NCBI GenBank assembly: GCA_948567375.1 | Contig: OX419758.1 | Coordinates: forward strand, 53,511,001 to 53,575,000 | Direction of reading: 5' to 3' | Source: Lunularia cruciata | Lineage: Eukaryota; Streptophyta; Marchantiopsida; Lunulariales; Lunulariaceae | Length of the DNA stretch: 64,000 nucleotides | Shown: positions 13,201 through 24,867 of the stretch, one piece after another | Layout: each line of letters opens with the position of its first letter | Position numbering within the stretch: the first letter of the stretch is position 1 | The notes under the pieces: model-generated | What the model was told of the DNA's origin: nothing | Databases searched by the model: none | What the model saw: only the letters and a program-made list of their open reading frames with translations | Made by a program: the position numbers and the translations under genes

Positions 13201-15021
13201 CACCTCCCAGACGATTGAGTATTGAAATTGGGAGGAAGCTGTCATCTGGTTTGCCTGTCCTTATTTCTTTCTTGTTAATCCTTCAGGTGGAAGGCCTATA
13301 TTACAGCGGACTAGCCTCTCTTGAATTTATGTTTGGTACTGGAAGCTGAAATAACTCTAGAGAATGATTTTCATCGCAACTGATTTAATTCTTTGTCTTA
13401 CTTCTGTTTATTCCAGCTGGAAACGAAATTACAAAGGCAAGCTATGATTTTGCATCAGTTGATCCAAATCCGGTTGCGCTGATCTGGAAACACGCTCCAA
13501 AAGTAGCGGAGTCACTACATCTCACTGAGGCTCAAATTGCAAATGACATTGATGTTGATTCAACTACATTCACAGTAAGTGTCAGGACCTCGTGGGTCGT
13601 TCTTGGCTTTTCCGATAGGATTTCCTGATCTACTGGTTAGAAGTTTGAGGAGGGAGTCAAGTTCCTGTGAATTTCAGTCCTGGCATGCCCTCGTGTTATA
13701 CTAAGCTTCATGAAGAGCGTTCTGGTTTGCACTTCAATTAAGAGGGGCACTTGTTCAGGTTGAGCGTGAGTTCAAACGCCCATACATCATTTTAACATCT
13801 AGAATGTTTCCAGCAAACTTTGCACCGTATTTTGTACTAACAAGCGTTGCATGACCTTCGCATGCAGGCATTGTATCCAATATCAAGAATGCTCAATAGA
13901 GGCACTCAAGTTCCTGTGGAGTTGCCCTCAAAAGTTTCTGGCAAGTTTCCGCTCCTCCGAGTTATGAAAGAAGAGAAGGCTGAACACATGACATCCGATG
14001 TTTTAAAGCGGCGAATTCATTTCGAGCTGGACTTGGGGTATGAAATTGTGTGGACTATGTTGATGCAGTGCTACAGTTTATACCCGTTGACCGAGAGAGA
14101 GAGGCACCTCGCTGTTGTTGGATACGCTCCTTCTGCAGGTTTCGAAGTTCTTCCAACTTGAAAAGAGTGAAATGAATGCGTCGTATCCAAACAGGCGTGT
14201 CAGTCTTATGTCCTGATTCACTCGTCAATGTTTCAGGGATCTAGGAGAGGTTTGGGGAACTGCTATGAATATAACAGGACCAATGCTGAACTGGTCATTT
14301 GCAGACCAGAAGCTTCCAGGTATCTTTGTGATTTTCGTTCAAACTCGTTCTGTTCTGCGGGTGTGACACGTAGCCGTAATGAACCTGGGGATAGATCAGA
14401 TGCGTGTATTCAACTTAGAATTCTCGGTCGTAGACCTTTTTGTTGGAAGCAGTCTGACTTTGGTAGATTGTCCATCAACTTTATAATCGTGTCTATATTC
14501 ATGCATGCAGAGAACCCGTCGACGTCCTTCACATGTACGCATTCTATCTGTGTGTTGCTTTCAGTGACATTTTAGAGAGAAAAGATGTGATTAATAAATG
14601 TGAACTTGTTCATCTCTTGCTCCGCAGATCCCGAATTTGTTCCTGGAGGTCCACCATCATATATATGCAGATTATCCGGGCACAACGTGAAGGAAAATTG
14701 GTTTTTCTGGATTGAGGTATTTGATTGAGCTGCATGGTTTTATCTGTTGGCTCAACTTTTTTCCTTTTTGTCCAATTCAACACGTAGAAGTGGTGGTAAA
14801 TACACATCTAGTCCAACTTCTCATTTTGCAGTCCCATCGCATGTGGTCCAAAATTCATACGTTTTTGTGTCTTGCAGGCACCTAGTGCTGAACCATTAAG
14901 AATTGAATTGGCCGTGCTTGATCAAAGATTGGAAAAGGAAACTGAAAGACTCGCGGCATCTTTCCCAATCTGGGTGGCAGTCACTTCTGGTTCAAGCTAC
15001 TTGTCAACATACACAATCTAG
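1259..15021 (+). CDS. ERMP1: ER membrane M28 zinc metallopeptidase, ERMP1/Fxna-like, 21 exons
   Basis: Exons: 1259-1570, 2716-2801, 3042-3143, 3284-3390, 3639-3739, 4193-4280, 4649-4737, 8761-8900, 9038-9206, 9639-9774, 10467-10563, 10967-11078, 11468-11527, 11949-12064, 12470-12594, 12823-13047, 13417-13574, 13868-14037, 14237-14319, 14628-14716, 14878-15021. All introns are GT-AG, phases agree, and the exons sum to 2709 nt (902 aa), the usual size of the family. Residues 46-66 form a membrane anchor after a basic N-terminus. The luminal M28 domain follows: His185, Asp187, Asp197 ('HFDAPLGSPGASDC'), Glu231/Glu232 ('NGAEE'), Glu258 ('NVEASG') and His332 ('YHTPYD'), so the zinc ligands and general base are present. 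Roughly residues 400-690 hold several hydrophobic helices, followed by a luminal C-terminal domain. By homology it is an ER-resident peptidase; its substrate is unknown. No frameshift or stop was found. Exon borders were set by hand from homology and phase. Confidence 0.93.
4915..5680. repeat. LTR-like fragments in inverted arrangement
   Basis: A segment starting at 4917 (TGTTAGAATCTAGC...) recurs in reverse complement at about 5672-5460 and again, partly, at about 5450-5300. All share a 'GTTAGAATCTA' start, a 'AATAACCATTGGAT' block and a 'CCTATTCATAG' block. On the minus strand a purine run, AAGTGGGAG, precedes the GTTAGAATCTA start near 5672, as expected for a polypurine tract followed by a 3' LTR. 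These are probably LTR remnants of the copia element at 6.8-8.65 kb, rearranged by inversion. Confidence 0.55.
6223..6400 (+). repeat. Candidate short LTR (solo LTR or TRIM-like)
   Basis: A 178-bp block begins TGTTAGGAATC and ends ATAATTCTAACA, giving TG...CA ends with a TGTTAG/CTAACA terminal inverted repeat. A purine run (GCAGAGGGGAAG) lies immediately upstream, like a polypurine tract. No matching second LTR was found by eye, so this is tentative. Confidence 0.35.
6560..6905. repeat. Direct repeat pair of about 95 bp
   Basis: About 6560-6660 and 6810-6905 share an imperfect sequence including 'TTTAATGAGTTCTGGATC', 'CCCGTTCCT' and 'ATAGATGAT'. They lie next to the 3' end of the copia remnant and may be parts of an older LTR or a local duplication. 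Confidence 0.5.
6880..8640 (-). pseudogene. Ty1/copia retrotransposon pol remnant (RT and RNase H)
   Basis: Read on the minus strand, 8558-8295 encodes a linker with 'YKEAISRPD', typical of copia elements just before the reverse transcriptase. 8195-8013 has 'HLVDKGFTQ' and 'GIDYIETFSLTVK' (family form: ARLVAKGFTQ...GIDYxETFSPV). 7845-7615 has the RT C-terminal part. About 7450-6890 carries the RNase H signatures 'STEAEYMALTKA' and 'FCDNKS'. Many stops and frameshifts break the frame. Integrase and gag were not recognised. It lies in intron 7, antisense to the host gene. Confidence 0.85.
8650..8735 (+). repeat. LTR fragment at the edge of the copia remnant
   Basis: AAGTGGGAG followed by TGTTAGAATCTA at 8650 repeats the polypurine/LTR-start pattern seen near 5672. 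The block 'GATGCGAAGTATTCAGAGAG' also resembles 5130-5165. It marks the right-hand limit of the transposon-derived part of intron 7, just before the exon 8 acceptor. Confidence 0.5.
11079..11132 (+). repeat. 27-bp tandem duplication of a splice donor
   Basis: Two identical 27-bp units starting GTAAGTGCAG lie back to back immediately after exon 12 (which ends at 11078). Each unit begins with a strong GTAAGT donor. Use of the second donor would add nine codons (VSAEILRSI) without a frameshift or stop. Confidence 0.9.
12663..12692. repeat. GATA microsatellite in intron 15
   Basis: A short run of GATA-type tetranucleotides (GATGGATAGATAGATAGATAG and onward) lies between exons 15 and 16 of the metallopeptidase gene. 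Confidence 0.8.
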
Positions 15022-16139
15022 GGGACACAGGAGCAAAATTATACAGACGATACATCTATTGAAACTTCCAGTTAGGAGCTGGCGAGTTTCAGTTATATTA
15101 CTTGGTAGGCTGATCAAGTGTACCCATTTTTTCTCGCTCCAGTTTCCCCAAGATCGTGAATGTTGTTCTATGCCGGAATGAGAATCAAGCGCAACATAGA
15201 TAGCATTTAACATCGACTGTGAGAACTTCACCAGGTAGGTTGTTGTCTTGCGGTCTCGAATCTTCAATCAACAACTATTGTGTATAAACAAAATCCGAGT
15301 TCGAGGGCATACGAGCTCTTCACCGACACTAAGTCATTTCTCAGTCCAGCGATCAACATACATGTTCTGAACAGCTTGGCATGACAGATACAATCAAACT
15401 TCATATAGCACTTCTATTTGTCTTTTTTCAAGCATCTGCGCAGAAAGTCCGATCAGCATATCAAGCTTTGGACATGAAGTTTCAAACATACGTTCTAACT
15501 CCTGAATTGTCAGAAACACTTCCGGTTCAGAACCGGCTTAGTTTTAACGGGTTCTGTACTCCATTACTCAAGAAACACAGTTCTCCATCCGTACCCTTAG
15601 CGAGTGGGAACACACACCGCCCTCACAACTTTACTATCAATCTTCAAGTACGCCCACATGATCGATGTCCTCCGCAGGTTTGTCCACATGAATGCACTCA
15701 AGATTCGAATTGACATGTGAAGCATCCTCACAAGGAAGTATTAATCATAACATGGGTTATAATCGGACGCAGTAATGGATTCGGCTTTTACGAGTTTCAT
15801 TCTTTTGGGGTTTCATATTCCTTTCGGCAAATTTCCTAAACACGTCATAGACTTTTAAAGGCTTCAACTTGTTCTTACAAGAGAAGTCCCCAAAGACATT
15901 ATCATAAACTTCTCAAATCTAAGCTTGTATGAGAATTGTGGAGTTCCTTGCAACCAGACCTGAAACCCTTGTCCTAAGTTGCCTACTCAAAATGGCTGTC
16001 CCTTAAGACATCCATCTTGAATATGCATTTTGAACCAGAGATTAGCTTCCTAATATCCATGGAGCTCATTGGACTTCATCTTACTCCTGTTATTATGAGA
16101 TAATGACCAGTGTAGATGGTCATGCATGGATTCTTTAGG
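15022..16139 (+). other. 3' flank of the metallopeptidase gene, no further gene seen
   Basis: This holds the 3' UTR and intergenic sequence between the TAG at 15019-15021 and the LTR starting at 16140. Open frames here (for example 15381-15713) do not resemble known proteins. No clear polyadenylation signal could be assigned. Confidence 0.5.
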
Positions 16140-16986
16140 TGTTGCGAGGTGAAAAAGTCTGAGACAAGATGTGCGGGAAGACAAGTTCTGCGGGTAACAA
16201 GATCGACGGGAATGTACAGTGGTAGAAGAAATTAATGAAGAGTTCAGCAGCGCGCTGACAGGATAGGATCATTTGGCATCTAAGGGAGGAGAGCTATTTG
16301 GCCCTTATGGCCCGGACTGCTAGGGTAGCAGCAGCAAACTAGTGTAGTATTTTAAAGTAGATTAGGAAATTCTTTTTAGAATCCAGTATTTAAGGGGGAG
16401 TCGCTTCCCTTGAGGGGTAATCTTGATTTGGCCAGCAGAGATCACCAGAAGGACTTCTCTAGACTCTCGGGAATTTGTAGATTAACACAAATTGACTCCT
16501 ACAGGAGAGATGGACTAAGTGGCCTACGGGAAGTGGAATCCCTCTTTCCGCAGGATTGTATTATGCAATTTAGAGACTAACTCCGACAGGGCACATGTGG
16601 AACAAACTGTGGTGCACTTCTTCTCTAACTGTGTGTTAAATGGTATGATTGGAAGTTGCAAACATTTGAACGGTTGTTGAGGAATCAATGCTCCTCTGTG
16701 GATCTGCACTGATCCTGTGTCTGATCCAGGTTATTAGAACCACATTCATTGATGTATTAAGTGACATTCGAAAGAAGCAGAAGGCTTTGCAGGGGTGATA
16801 GACCTTCAAACCGTCCCCTTCAAAATATCTAAAGGGAATTCCCTTCCCTGAATGAACTAAGACTTGTTACAGGATCCTTGACTACATCACCTCCCCATGC
16901 CTTGTGAATGGCCGGCCATGCATGGATTGTACCATCGCTTTCCTTGACTTGTATTTCCACTATGGGACGGGATAACCCAACTTACA
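16140..16986 (+). repeat. G1 5' LTR
   Basis: It starts TGTTGCGAGG. The end is placed at TTACA (16986), four bases before the primer-site candidate. The first ~680 bp match the right-hand copy, including 'GAGTTCAGCAGC', 'TTTGGCCAGCA' and 'CTTCTTCTCTA' blocks. The last ~165 bp have no partner because the right LTR is truncated, so the end is inferred. Confidence 0.65.
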
Positions 16987-16990
16987 TTTC

Positions 16991-17008
16991 TGGCGCTGCC
17001 ACTGGCTG
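16991..17008 (+). other. G1 candidate primer binding site (Asp-tRNA type)
   Basis: TGGCGCTGCCACTGGCTG follows the LTR. It resembles the TGGCGCCGTTGCCGGGGA primer site used by many plant gypsy elements (Athila/Tat type), with several mismatches. The identification rests on recall of that consensus. Confidence 0.4.
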
Positions 17009-18961
17009 ATTTGTATGTCCTCTTCACTTTCTTCTACAACATGCTTTTGTTATATCTACTCATTGCCACCTTGCAAGGAAATGGTGTTTTCTGGTTTGGA
17101 GAAAGCATTACCTCCCACTCTCACCAAACAGATAATTTTAAACTTAGAGGAGACAATACCTCAATACTCTCTCCAACTAGTTCTTCTGGCTCTCAAAAGA
17201 CTAATCCTCCATGGATTCCGACAACGAGCCCATATGGGAGGAGACTTTGCAACTTGTCCTTGAAATGCACCACACCGTGATTCCTATGTTTGATACCCTT
17301 GCAAATTAGCCCCCTACTTCGTTCATACACAACTACAACATCATTGTCAATTTGGCTAACACTTGAGCAAACATCACTCTCAAACAACTCTACAACATAT
17401 CTCCTACCAAATGTAGGAAGCTTCAAAGCTTCTTGCTATGGGAGCATCACTTGGTGCATTTTCAAGGATCCACCAACTAAAGAAGTCTTCCCATAGACAC
17501 ATGATCATGTAGATTCCTTGCTACCTTTTCCTATAGGATGCCCATTGACTTTGTTTATAGGAAGCCCTTACACCGCCTTTTTTGGTATGGTGCCAATGAA
17601 GGCCATTGTGTTGTAGAGTCAAGTTCACAACTCCAACATTCAGATAACAATTGGCGGCAATGTCATCCTAAATTGTCAAATTGATTTGAGGTCCTCAGTA
17701 AACATCATGACCAAAAGAGTTATGAACCCTCTAATTAAAAGGCATGACCAAGACCTCCATCCTACTTCAAATGGTTGATGGAAGATGACACCATCTAGTG
17801 GGCATTTTAACCAAAGTACCTACATTAATTGGTGAAAAAACCTTCTTGGTTGATTACTTAATCATGAATACACCTTCTCTTGCCTAAATTTTGCTCTAAT
17901 TGGGAGTGCTCTAGTTGGTGATATGATCAACTCTTGGCAAACTAGTAAGCTAAATTTTGGGAGGAAATCAAATCACATGGTCTACCTATGTATTCTAAAA
18001 ATTTTTCTTAGGTCCAATCACAAGGGTGAACCCAAATTTATCATTGATGAATGGAACCCTATACACATGGACAATGATGGAGAGATTGCAGATACCATTG
18101 CTAACTATTCATTCATAACCACAAAGGAGATAAGCGGGTATAGTATAGCCTTAGTTATGAAGACAATAAACTTGTTGGTCCTTCTCCCACAACCTTCTCA
18201 AGTCAAAGGGTTATTTTGGCTGACTTGTTCCCGCGACTTCCTCCACACCGCTCTTGGATTCCGATAACACCTTAGCTCCTCCAGTAAATGATCTCTCCCT
18301 TCATAGCATGTTTTTGTGGTTTCACACAAGGAATCATGTTTGTGCCATCTCACCACCACATGTTAATGTGTCGATAATGACATCAATTGCAAAGAAGGAG
18401 GAAAAGAAAAGGAATGCTTCTTTCTCAATGGTGCTCTTTTCAAAGATACTATTATTCCCTAAAATAAAATCACAAAGACTACCCTAACCACTATGTCCTT
18501 CCACAAAGATGCAAAAATTGGTCCCTTGTCTCACACCAATTGCGTAAGATGGTGCGTATCTTGTTGCAACCAAGGAAAAAACCCCAAAATGCTTGGAAAA
18601 AGAGCAAGGATATACCAAATAATACTTGGTGAAGCATTGCAGTACTATTTTTTGGCAAAACTCTTGAACACACAACTAAGCCTATACCACTCAATTTATA
18701 GATAGTTGCAAATTCTAGGACCTCAACATTTTGCATGCAGAGGAACCTCCTAAATATGTAAGAATCAGCACAAAGGTGATCATGGGTGAATAGTTTATGT
18801 ACCAACAAATCTTCCTTGAGTTTTGGGATGTTTTTGCCTACAACTACACAAAACTCATAGGTGTGAACTCAGAAACATGTCAACATCATATAATCCTTCA
18901 TGCAAATGCCATTCCCATATGATCCAAACCATAAAAGCTGAACCCTATTTTCTCCTAAAAG

Positions 18962-19191
18962 GTACAAGACAAGTTGGATAAACTACTAAAGTGCGGGTTC
19001 ATCTATCCAACAAGTGAAATTGAGTAAGCATTGCCAATTTTAGTGGCCCTTAAAAAAGATACAGGTAAGGTGTAAATTTACATGGAGATTTGCAAACTAA
19101 ATTCCTAAACCATCTTGGACTCCTTCCTAATCCCTTTCACTAACACCCTTCTCAACAAAGTAGTTGGCAGCCAATGTTTTTTCCTTTATGG
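18962..19191 (+). pseudogene. G1 reverse transcriptase remnant
   Basis: Read through stops, this segment gives 'DKLLKCGFIYPTSEIE', 'LPILVALKKDTGKV' and 'IPFTNTLLNKVVGSQ'. These match the start of a Ty3/gypsy RT (family pattern: LLxxGFIxPxxxSxWxSPxVxVxKKDGxxRxCxDxRxLN). At least three in-frame stops are present. The catalytic YxDD region was not found downstream and appears deleted. Confidence 0.75.
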
Positions 19192-22100
19192 AAGGGTACT
19201 CCAATAAAACAAAAATGTAATTGCCTTAATAAATCAATAGAAGACCACCTTTCAAGGTCTAAGATGCAGTCATAAAGAATGAGAACTCCTTGTTCAAAGA
19301 GATTGTATTTTTGGCTAGCTATATTACCAACTCTATAAATTTTAGGGTCAGCTGGACTCCTTCTTGATTGTTTATGTTAGAAGCCACAACTTCTTGATGC
19401 TTTGCTTTGCTTTCAGATGGGAGCAATAGAAGTTCCACAATAGTTCCTCCCATCAAGATCTCTTTCTTTGCCTGTTCTTGGTTGATGGTACCTTCTCTTG
19501 TAGAGTATCCCATAACATCTCTCAACTCAAGATGATGCTACCTAGTGTTGTATAGACTTATCTTACTCATCTCTTCTTCCAATAAGTCTAAAAAAGTGGA
19601 CTCTTGTTCCTCTTGAGGCCCTTCTTTGGTCACCAACTTTGAGTACATCACCAATAAGGACAACTTCCATTATACATCCCATATTATGATATTCATTGAT
19701 GATCAACGCTCTAGTTGGAGAACTTGCCGACATCGTAACTCCACTTCTAATAGAGTCCATACATTTCTTAGGAGAAATTTTCTCCATAACTTCCCGATGT
19801 ACAAGATTATTTCTCACATTTTTGCCCTTGGGTTGGGCTACTTCATGTCTTCTTTTTGGGATAGGACTTAGGTTGGCTCCCTATATATGAGGGGATACCT
19901 CACACTACACATGAGACAAATACAGGGGTTGGAAAGTTATGCTTTGTAGATGATGATGATATGTGTCCTAGAACTAGGAATGGCTCCTTCCCTTGATCTG
20001 GTGAAATAGGTCCCATATGATCTCCATGACTTCCAAGATTGGAAATGGCTCATGATTCCACCCAACTACGGGTCTAGCTATAACTCGATTGCAAATAACC
20101 ACCTTACCTCTATTCATGAAATTCCGTGCTCCACGGATAATCAACATGAACCAAGTTGAGGCAATGGTTGCAACATTCTGTCAAGTGGATAAGGAACACT
20201 TGACTTGGTATCTCTTTCTCCCTTAGACAAATTTAAGGCATGATATGAAGAGGGAGATATTTGTGTGTTTTAGCCATCAATAGTGGGAAAAATTGGGATT
20301 CATCTTGGTAGATCAAATCTACCATTTTGACTTGGCACTCTTCACTACAAGAGTAACAATTGTGTATATTTAAGTGCAACCATTGGCACAGAACAATTCT
20401 CTATGTTGTGGGCATATAAGATTGACTCTTAAGAACTATAGAGAACACATTATGTAATGGTTGAAGCTATACTACGAGGAGACATAGAAGTAGAAGATCT
20501 TTACAAATTAAAAAAATGTGGTAGTAAACCTTTAGTATTTCACCTTGAGTTATTTAGTGGATTGTCTCAAGTTGGTGTATTATGGGTTGGCTTTCAAGCC
20601 ACATGTATGCCCAATAAGGGAGTACATCAAGGTAAACCAAGTATTTGATAAGGAGATTGTGAGGATCTACAAAGATACCCAATTACAAAGAGCCTATAAT
20701 GCCACAATTAGCAATGATCTTGGGTTGTAGAACATCCAGATCAACACTTTGATCTAGGAACTCAAGATTACCTTTGAGAAATTTAGAAGAGAGGAACCAG
20801 AACAATTTTGTCAAGGCGATGCTGTGTTGTGGTTTGTGGAGCCCATGAAAAAGTAAACTAGTGTGGTTTATCTCCATAAAGATGGTGTAGGTTGTATCAC
20901 AGATCCCACGGTTGAGCTATTGCCATATGAGCAATCTATGTGCATTTAAGTGGCTGGAAATGTGGAGCATGATCTTATCCTTTTCAAGTGCTCTAATCTA
21001 TATAGGTGGTGGAGAGTTGAGAGAAAGGTTTTTTTAAGTTTGAGGAGTCTTGAGCGAGAGGAAGATATTGGGAGTAAGAATTGTAGCAAAGCTTTGGGAG
21101 AAAGCATTTGAGTAGGAGATATCCGATGCTCTTGATCTGCCACTCTGAATGCTCATCATGCTTTAAATTCTACATCGTGATGGCTTACGAGATTGGATGG
21201 TGGCACATTTTGGGGTAACATTCATGGAGTCGGTGATGGAAAACCTAGATTTTGTTGTCCTTTTGGTGCTTACTTATGAGTAGGTCTAAGACTTGACAAT
21301 CTATGTGTTCTTATAGACGGAGAATAACTTAATCTCATTCAATAGCTTCAAATTAGAGTTGTGGGGTCCATTTGACAAAAAAGAGAATCAACTAAATGAC
21401 AACAAAGTGCAAGTGATTGGATCCCAAGAGGAGAAGTCTGGAGTTTTTTACCATCAAAGGAGATGGGAAGGCATTCAAGAAGAGGAGACCATAGTTAGAT
21501 AGAAGAGCTAACATGCTGTAATTGAAGACAAAAAAAATGATTTGAGTAGATTGTGTGGGAGATATGATTGATTGAATCAAGGGAGTAGTATTCATACCAA
21601 AGAGCACAAAATAGACAATTTGGAGAGCTTTGTGAAAAATTTTCTTGATCTGTCAATGTAATTGGAGAGTAGACAAAGTGGTTATAATGTTGAGTGCAAG
21701 AAATTTTAGATTTTGATTAATCTAAAATCAAATCTGGTCAATTGAAGTTGGAGCTTTGGAAAGTGAGGTGTTGGAGATGAGATGTTGATCAAGTTTGGAA
21801 TTTTGGTCACTCTTAAATTTGTGGTTTGAATCACCTTATAAACAACTCTAGTATTTTTGATAGTTAAGTCTTGCATATATATGCAAAGGCTTCATTTGAA
21901 TTCCTCAAATAGAGAACTCAGGGTCTTGGATCAAGCATACTTGGGTTTGTAGAGCTCATAAGTTAACCCAACTTAGGAGTTGATCCATATCTAGGAATTA
22001 GGGTTGGATTAGGCTACTAAAATTTGCAAGAGGTTAGAAAAGGGGAAAAGAAGCTATTGTGGAAAATTTAGTTAGCTCTAGATCCATGGAGAGTGAGAGC

Positions 22101-24075
22101 TGATGTAACAAGTTCTACTAAAAATATTATCATAAGCTCAATAGAGCATATTTTGTCTTCAATCATGATTGAATGTCAATTCTCTCATTTTTATGACTAG
22201 GATTGAAGATTTTAGGTTGGAATAGTGATTTGATAATTATTTGTACCTTTGATCTAGAAATTTGGGAAAATTTACCAAGAATCAAGAGCAAACCCTCAAT
22301 TAGGGATTTCAAAATTAAGGTGGAAACTATAGAAACCTAGTCAAGTTTAAGAGCTTGTCAAAGGAGCTATAATCATCAGATTGTGGCTTGCTTTATACCA
22401 TTGGAAAAATTATTTCACAAGATTTTCATTGAGGCCTAGATCATTCAAATCATAAGAACAAAAAGCATGTATTTTCACTTGAGTTACATGAAGTTTTACC
22501 CAAGATATAGAATATATAGAAATATATAGAAAGATATAGAATTACTCCACTTTGAGTACAAATTGGTTTGAAGGTTGGAGTACAATTTGGAAGAAACTTG
22601 GAATATAGATTGAAATCAGCTTGAAGATAGGGCATGAGGCTCTAAAGCTAATTTCTACCAAAGCATAGAGAGTTGTTGTTGAATCTTGTGGTTGGATCTT
22701 CTCCATGCTTGTATGCTTGTTTCTACACCTAGTTGGCTTGGATTGGTGTTTGAGCATTACGCTTAGGTTCTTTCCTTCTAGGAGTGCTATGTATTTCTTC
22801 ATGGTACTATTGGAAGTGATGACCAGTAGACTAGGAGTGTGGTTATGATGACATGTTAGGTTGCTCGTTACTCCCCTACCTAGTAGAAGGATCTTAGAAA
22901 CAAAAGTGGAGGGTTTTACTAGGTAGGTACCACATGTGCTCAAACTGGTAGGGATAGATTTACATACAGCCTTTGATTCATAAGCTCTATAAGTAGGTAC
23001 CTTGTGTGTTCACAAAGAGAGAAAGGCAAAGTACAACAGTGGTAGGTCAAGACCTTGAAAACTTGGAGAAATGAGTACAAAGTAGACACGGCCATGCTTT
23101 CAAGTATTCCTTGACATATGATGCACTTAGCTCATGTATGATCAAGTGTTATGATAAGGTATAAGATGTAGATCTTAATGAAGAGGAAGTTGATTCAGGT
23201 GACTCATAGTGCCACAAAGCTATCCTATATGTGTTGGAGTCAAGCAAGCCTATGGCCAAAGGGTTTCTTATATCTTACCATTGAAATTGGAAGATCTCGA
23301 TAAGGAGCCTAGTAATTCACATAATTGTACATGAGGATTTTAGTTATATACTTAGACATGACCAAATTTCCCATGTGTCTATTTTTTTCCATACCATGTT
23401 GGATTGATGGTACCTACCAACATCTTTTTATGTTGGCTATCTCTTAGTTTCAAGGGATCCACACCAATTAACAATGCTCTCTTTGATATGGAGCCAATCA
23501 ACTTGCTTGCACCCTTAGACGCGCTTCTGCAAGGTCTCAAATGAGAACTTCAAGAAATACTGGATTAGGAGGTGCTCTGCTTGAGGGCTATTCATCACTT
23601 CTCATGCAAAAAGAAGCCACATGGCTGGCCCACAATGCAAGCCCATCCAATAGGCCTAGAGAGACTATAGCCATGCTCAAGAATTGTTGGAACCAATGGT
23701 ATACCACCAAGGATCCCATAGTTTGCTATGATACAATCTACTGCAAGACTTTGGCACAACTATATAACCAATTGTGCCAAGATGGTAAGGAAGAAGGAGA
23801 CTTCAACCCCTTCAAATAGACAATCACAATCATTGTCTTCATGTATCTCTTATAGCAAGCAAGCATGTGGGGTTACCGCTTGGGTAGAGTCTTGGAGTTG
23901 GAACATATGGACGGGTTCAGCAATGTACAAGATATCATCTTCAAGGACTATCAAGAGAGGGATAGTATGGGAACCTATTATTTGAAGGAGAGCTCTTCCC
24001 ATAGGGAAATAAAAACAAGAAGGAAAGGTGACTTTCTTAGTCTTGCTTGGAGTGCAAAGACTTAGGAAAGGGCTA

Positions 24076-24779
24076 TGTCAGAGGCTGAAAAAGTTTGAGA
24101 CAAAATGTGTGGGAAGAGAAGCTATGTTGGTAAGAAGATTGATCAGAACATACAATAAGAGAAGAAATTAATGAAGAGTTCAGCAGCATGTTGACAGGTT
24201 ATAATAATTTAGCATTTAAGATAGGAGAGCTAATCTGCCATTATGGCATGGACTGCTCGGGTAGCAGCAGCCACAAACTAGTGTGGTCTTTTAAAGTAAG
24301 TTAAGAATTTCTTGTTAGGGTTAGGATCCAATATTTAAGGGAGATTTGCTTCCCTTAAGGAGTAATTCTTGGTTTGGCCAGCAAGAATCACTAGAAGGAC
24401 TTCTTGAGACTCTCAAGAATTTGTAGATTAACACAAATGGATTGCTACGAGAGAGATGGACTAAGTGCCATACAAGAAGTGGAATCTTTCCTCCCATAGG
24501 ATTTTATTATGCAATTTAGAGCCTAAGTCCAACGTGGCACAAGGCTAATAAACTATGGTACACTTCTTCTCTAGCTGTGTGTTAAATGATATGATTGAAA
24601 GTTGCAAATATTTGAATGATTTTTGAGGAATCAATGCTTCCCCATGGATTGATTGGTGCACTGATCATGTGTCTGGTCAAGGTTATTAGAAGATTATCCA
24701 TTGATGTATTAATAAACCAACCTTGGTAAGTGACATACCAAGGAGGCCAAAGGGTTCGTAGGGATCAAAGACCTTCAAA

Positions 24780-24783
<4 letters not shown>
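24076..24783 (+). repeat. G1 3' LTR, truncated
   Basis: It matches the first ~680 bp of the left LTR at 16140, from TGTCAGAGGCTGAAAAAG to 'CAAAGACCTTCAAACC'. It then runs directly into a (TA)n tract, so its 3' end is missing or replaced. Confidence 0.75.

Positions 24784-24862
<79 letters not shown>
24782..24862. repeat. (TA)n microsatellite, about 80 bp
   Basis: This is an uninterrupted TA dinucleotide run of about 40 units starting inside or at the broken edge of the G1 3' LTR. The tyrosine/isoleucine ORF predicted across it is meaningless. Confidence 0.97.

Positions 24863-24867
<5 letters not shown>

Larger units (their letters stand above)
16140..24783 (+). mobile_element. G1: degenerate Ty3/gypsy-type LTR retrotransposon
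   Basis: Two long direct repeats begin at 16140 (TGTTGC...) and 24076 (TGTCAG...) and align over about 650-700 bp with many substitutions and small indels. The internal region has a candidate primer binding site after the left LTR, a short RT remnant, and a purine-rich AGGAAAGGG just before the right LTR. The rest of the 7 kb interior is riddled with stops and gave no recognisable gag, protease, RNase H or integrase. The right LTR breaks off at a TA microsatellite, so the 3' end and any target-site duplication are lost. It is the oldest-looking element in the window. Confidence 0.75.

Noticed and set aside
15381-15713. 110-aa ORF downstream of the metallopeptidase gene
   Set aside because: No family resemblance or splice context; the metallopeptidase frame ends cleanly at 15021.
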